Source of the DNA: Bacteroidetes bacterium ADurb.Bin008 | GTDB lineage: Bacteria > Bacteroidota > Bacteroidia > Bacteroidales > Tenuifilaceae | Length of the DNA stretch: 64,000 bases | NCBI GenBank assembly: GCA_002071445.1 | Contig: MWFE01000017.1 | Span: 48,069-112,068, forward strand | Direction: 5' to 3' | In this document: positions 63,745-64,000 of the stretch, piece after piece | How the letters are laid out: every line of letters begins with the position of its first letter | How positions within the stretch are numbered: position 1 is the first letter of the stretch | The notes under the pieces: model-generated | Told to the model about the DNA's origin: nothing | Database searches by the model: none | Seen by the model: only the letters and a program-made list of their open reading frames with translations | Position numbers and translations under genes: made by a program

Positions 63745-64000
63745 AATGCATTCGTCAATGGTTAAGTTAATTTTGCCATTTGTCAAGAGATAAATAAGAT
63801 GAAAAAGCCTGTTCAAAAATCTTTTTGAAAACGAAACAGTTGTCGTTGGAGACATTTGAGAATCGCTTGAGTAATTGAATTAAAAAAGCCTTTCAAGAGG
63901 CAATTACTAATCTTCTTTTACTCAGCTAAGTACACGACAAAAATTTTAAACAATTGATATTATAGCGATTAAATCCAGTAATCAATACCCTTGCCAAGTA
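63745..64000. other. Intergenic tail of the window
   Basis: 256 AT-rich bases with no open frame of note and no recognised RNA, repeat or element end. Confidence 0.5.

Overview
The window is chromosomal DNA from a member of the Bacteroidota, most likely an anaerobic Bacteroidales. The evidence is a SusC/SusD pair, two proteins with type IX secretion (T9SS) C-terminal sorting domains, Omp28, DUF5916, DUF6029 and BT_3928-type families, a pyrophosphate-type phosphofructokinase, hybrid cluster protein, and many genes preceded by the Bacteroidetes -7 element TAnnTTTG (often with TTG about 20 bases upstream). No rRNA, CRISPR array, prophage or intact insertion sequence was seen. The genus cannot be fixed from the sequence alone.

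Layout. 1-8 kb: end of a DUF4197 gene, the histidine-degradation fusion ftcD, then a susC-susD-lipoprotein uptake operon behind two palindromes. 8-16.7 kb: PPi-type PFK, a TrmJ-like rRNA/tRNA methylase, a GLPGLI-like lipoprotein, ftsK-lolA, and a 7TM-HD c-di-AMP phosphodiesterase. 17-25.7 kb: clpB, a coupled Hpt-STAS pair, gcvT, and serC-serA-DUF1015, split by a broken four-helix-bundle gene with short repeats. 26-33.5 kb: an ankyrin lipoprotein, an AhpD-like protein, tRNA-Arg, a C69 dipeptidase with a POT peptide transporter, and a MATE exporter. 33.5-37.5 kb: a TPP riboswitch controlling a TonB receptor, PnuT and thiamine pyrophosphokinase. 37.5-43.9 kb: ilvE, a DUF190 protein, and a minus-strand nitrosative-stress cluster (ferredoxin-like protein, hcp, two cupins and a BFD-like protein) with a CRP/FNR-type palindrome near -40. 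44-48.4 kb: a sodium symporter, an APH-fold sugar kinase and a GH109-like lipoprotein, suggesting amino-sugar use. 48.4-54.6 kb: tRNA-Val, xerD, hsp20, DUF5916, and folP-cdaA. 54.7-63.7 kb: tmk, a BT_3928 membrane protein, Omp28 lipoprotein, DUF6029 barrel, TlpA, a T9SS-exported Omp28-like protein, and a divergent T9SS protein with duplicated CLGSC modules.

How they work together. Several units are self-contained: thiamine uptake and activation, serine synthesis, hydroxylamine/NO handling, peptide capture and import, and both the making and breaking of c-di-AMP. The least explained and most interesting unit is the last one. It carries thioredoxin-like CxxC proteins predicted for the periplasm, the outer membrane and the cell surface, with a barrel protein and a MauE/DoxX-like inner-membrane protein beside them, and could form a thiol-disulfide route from inner membrane to cell surface. 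That reading is inference.
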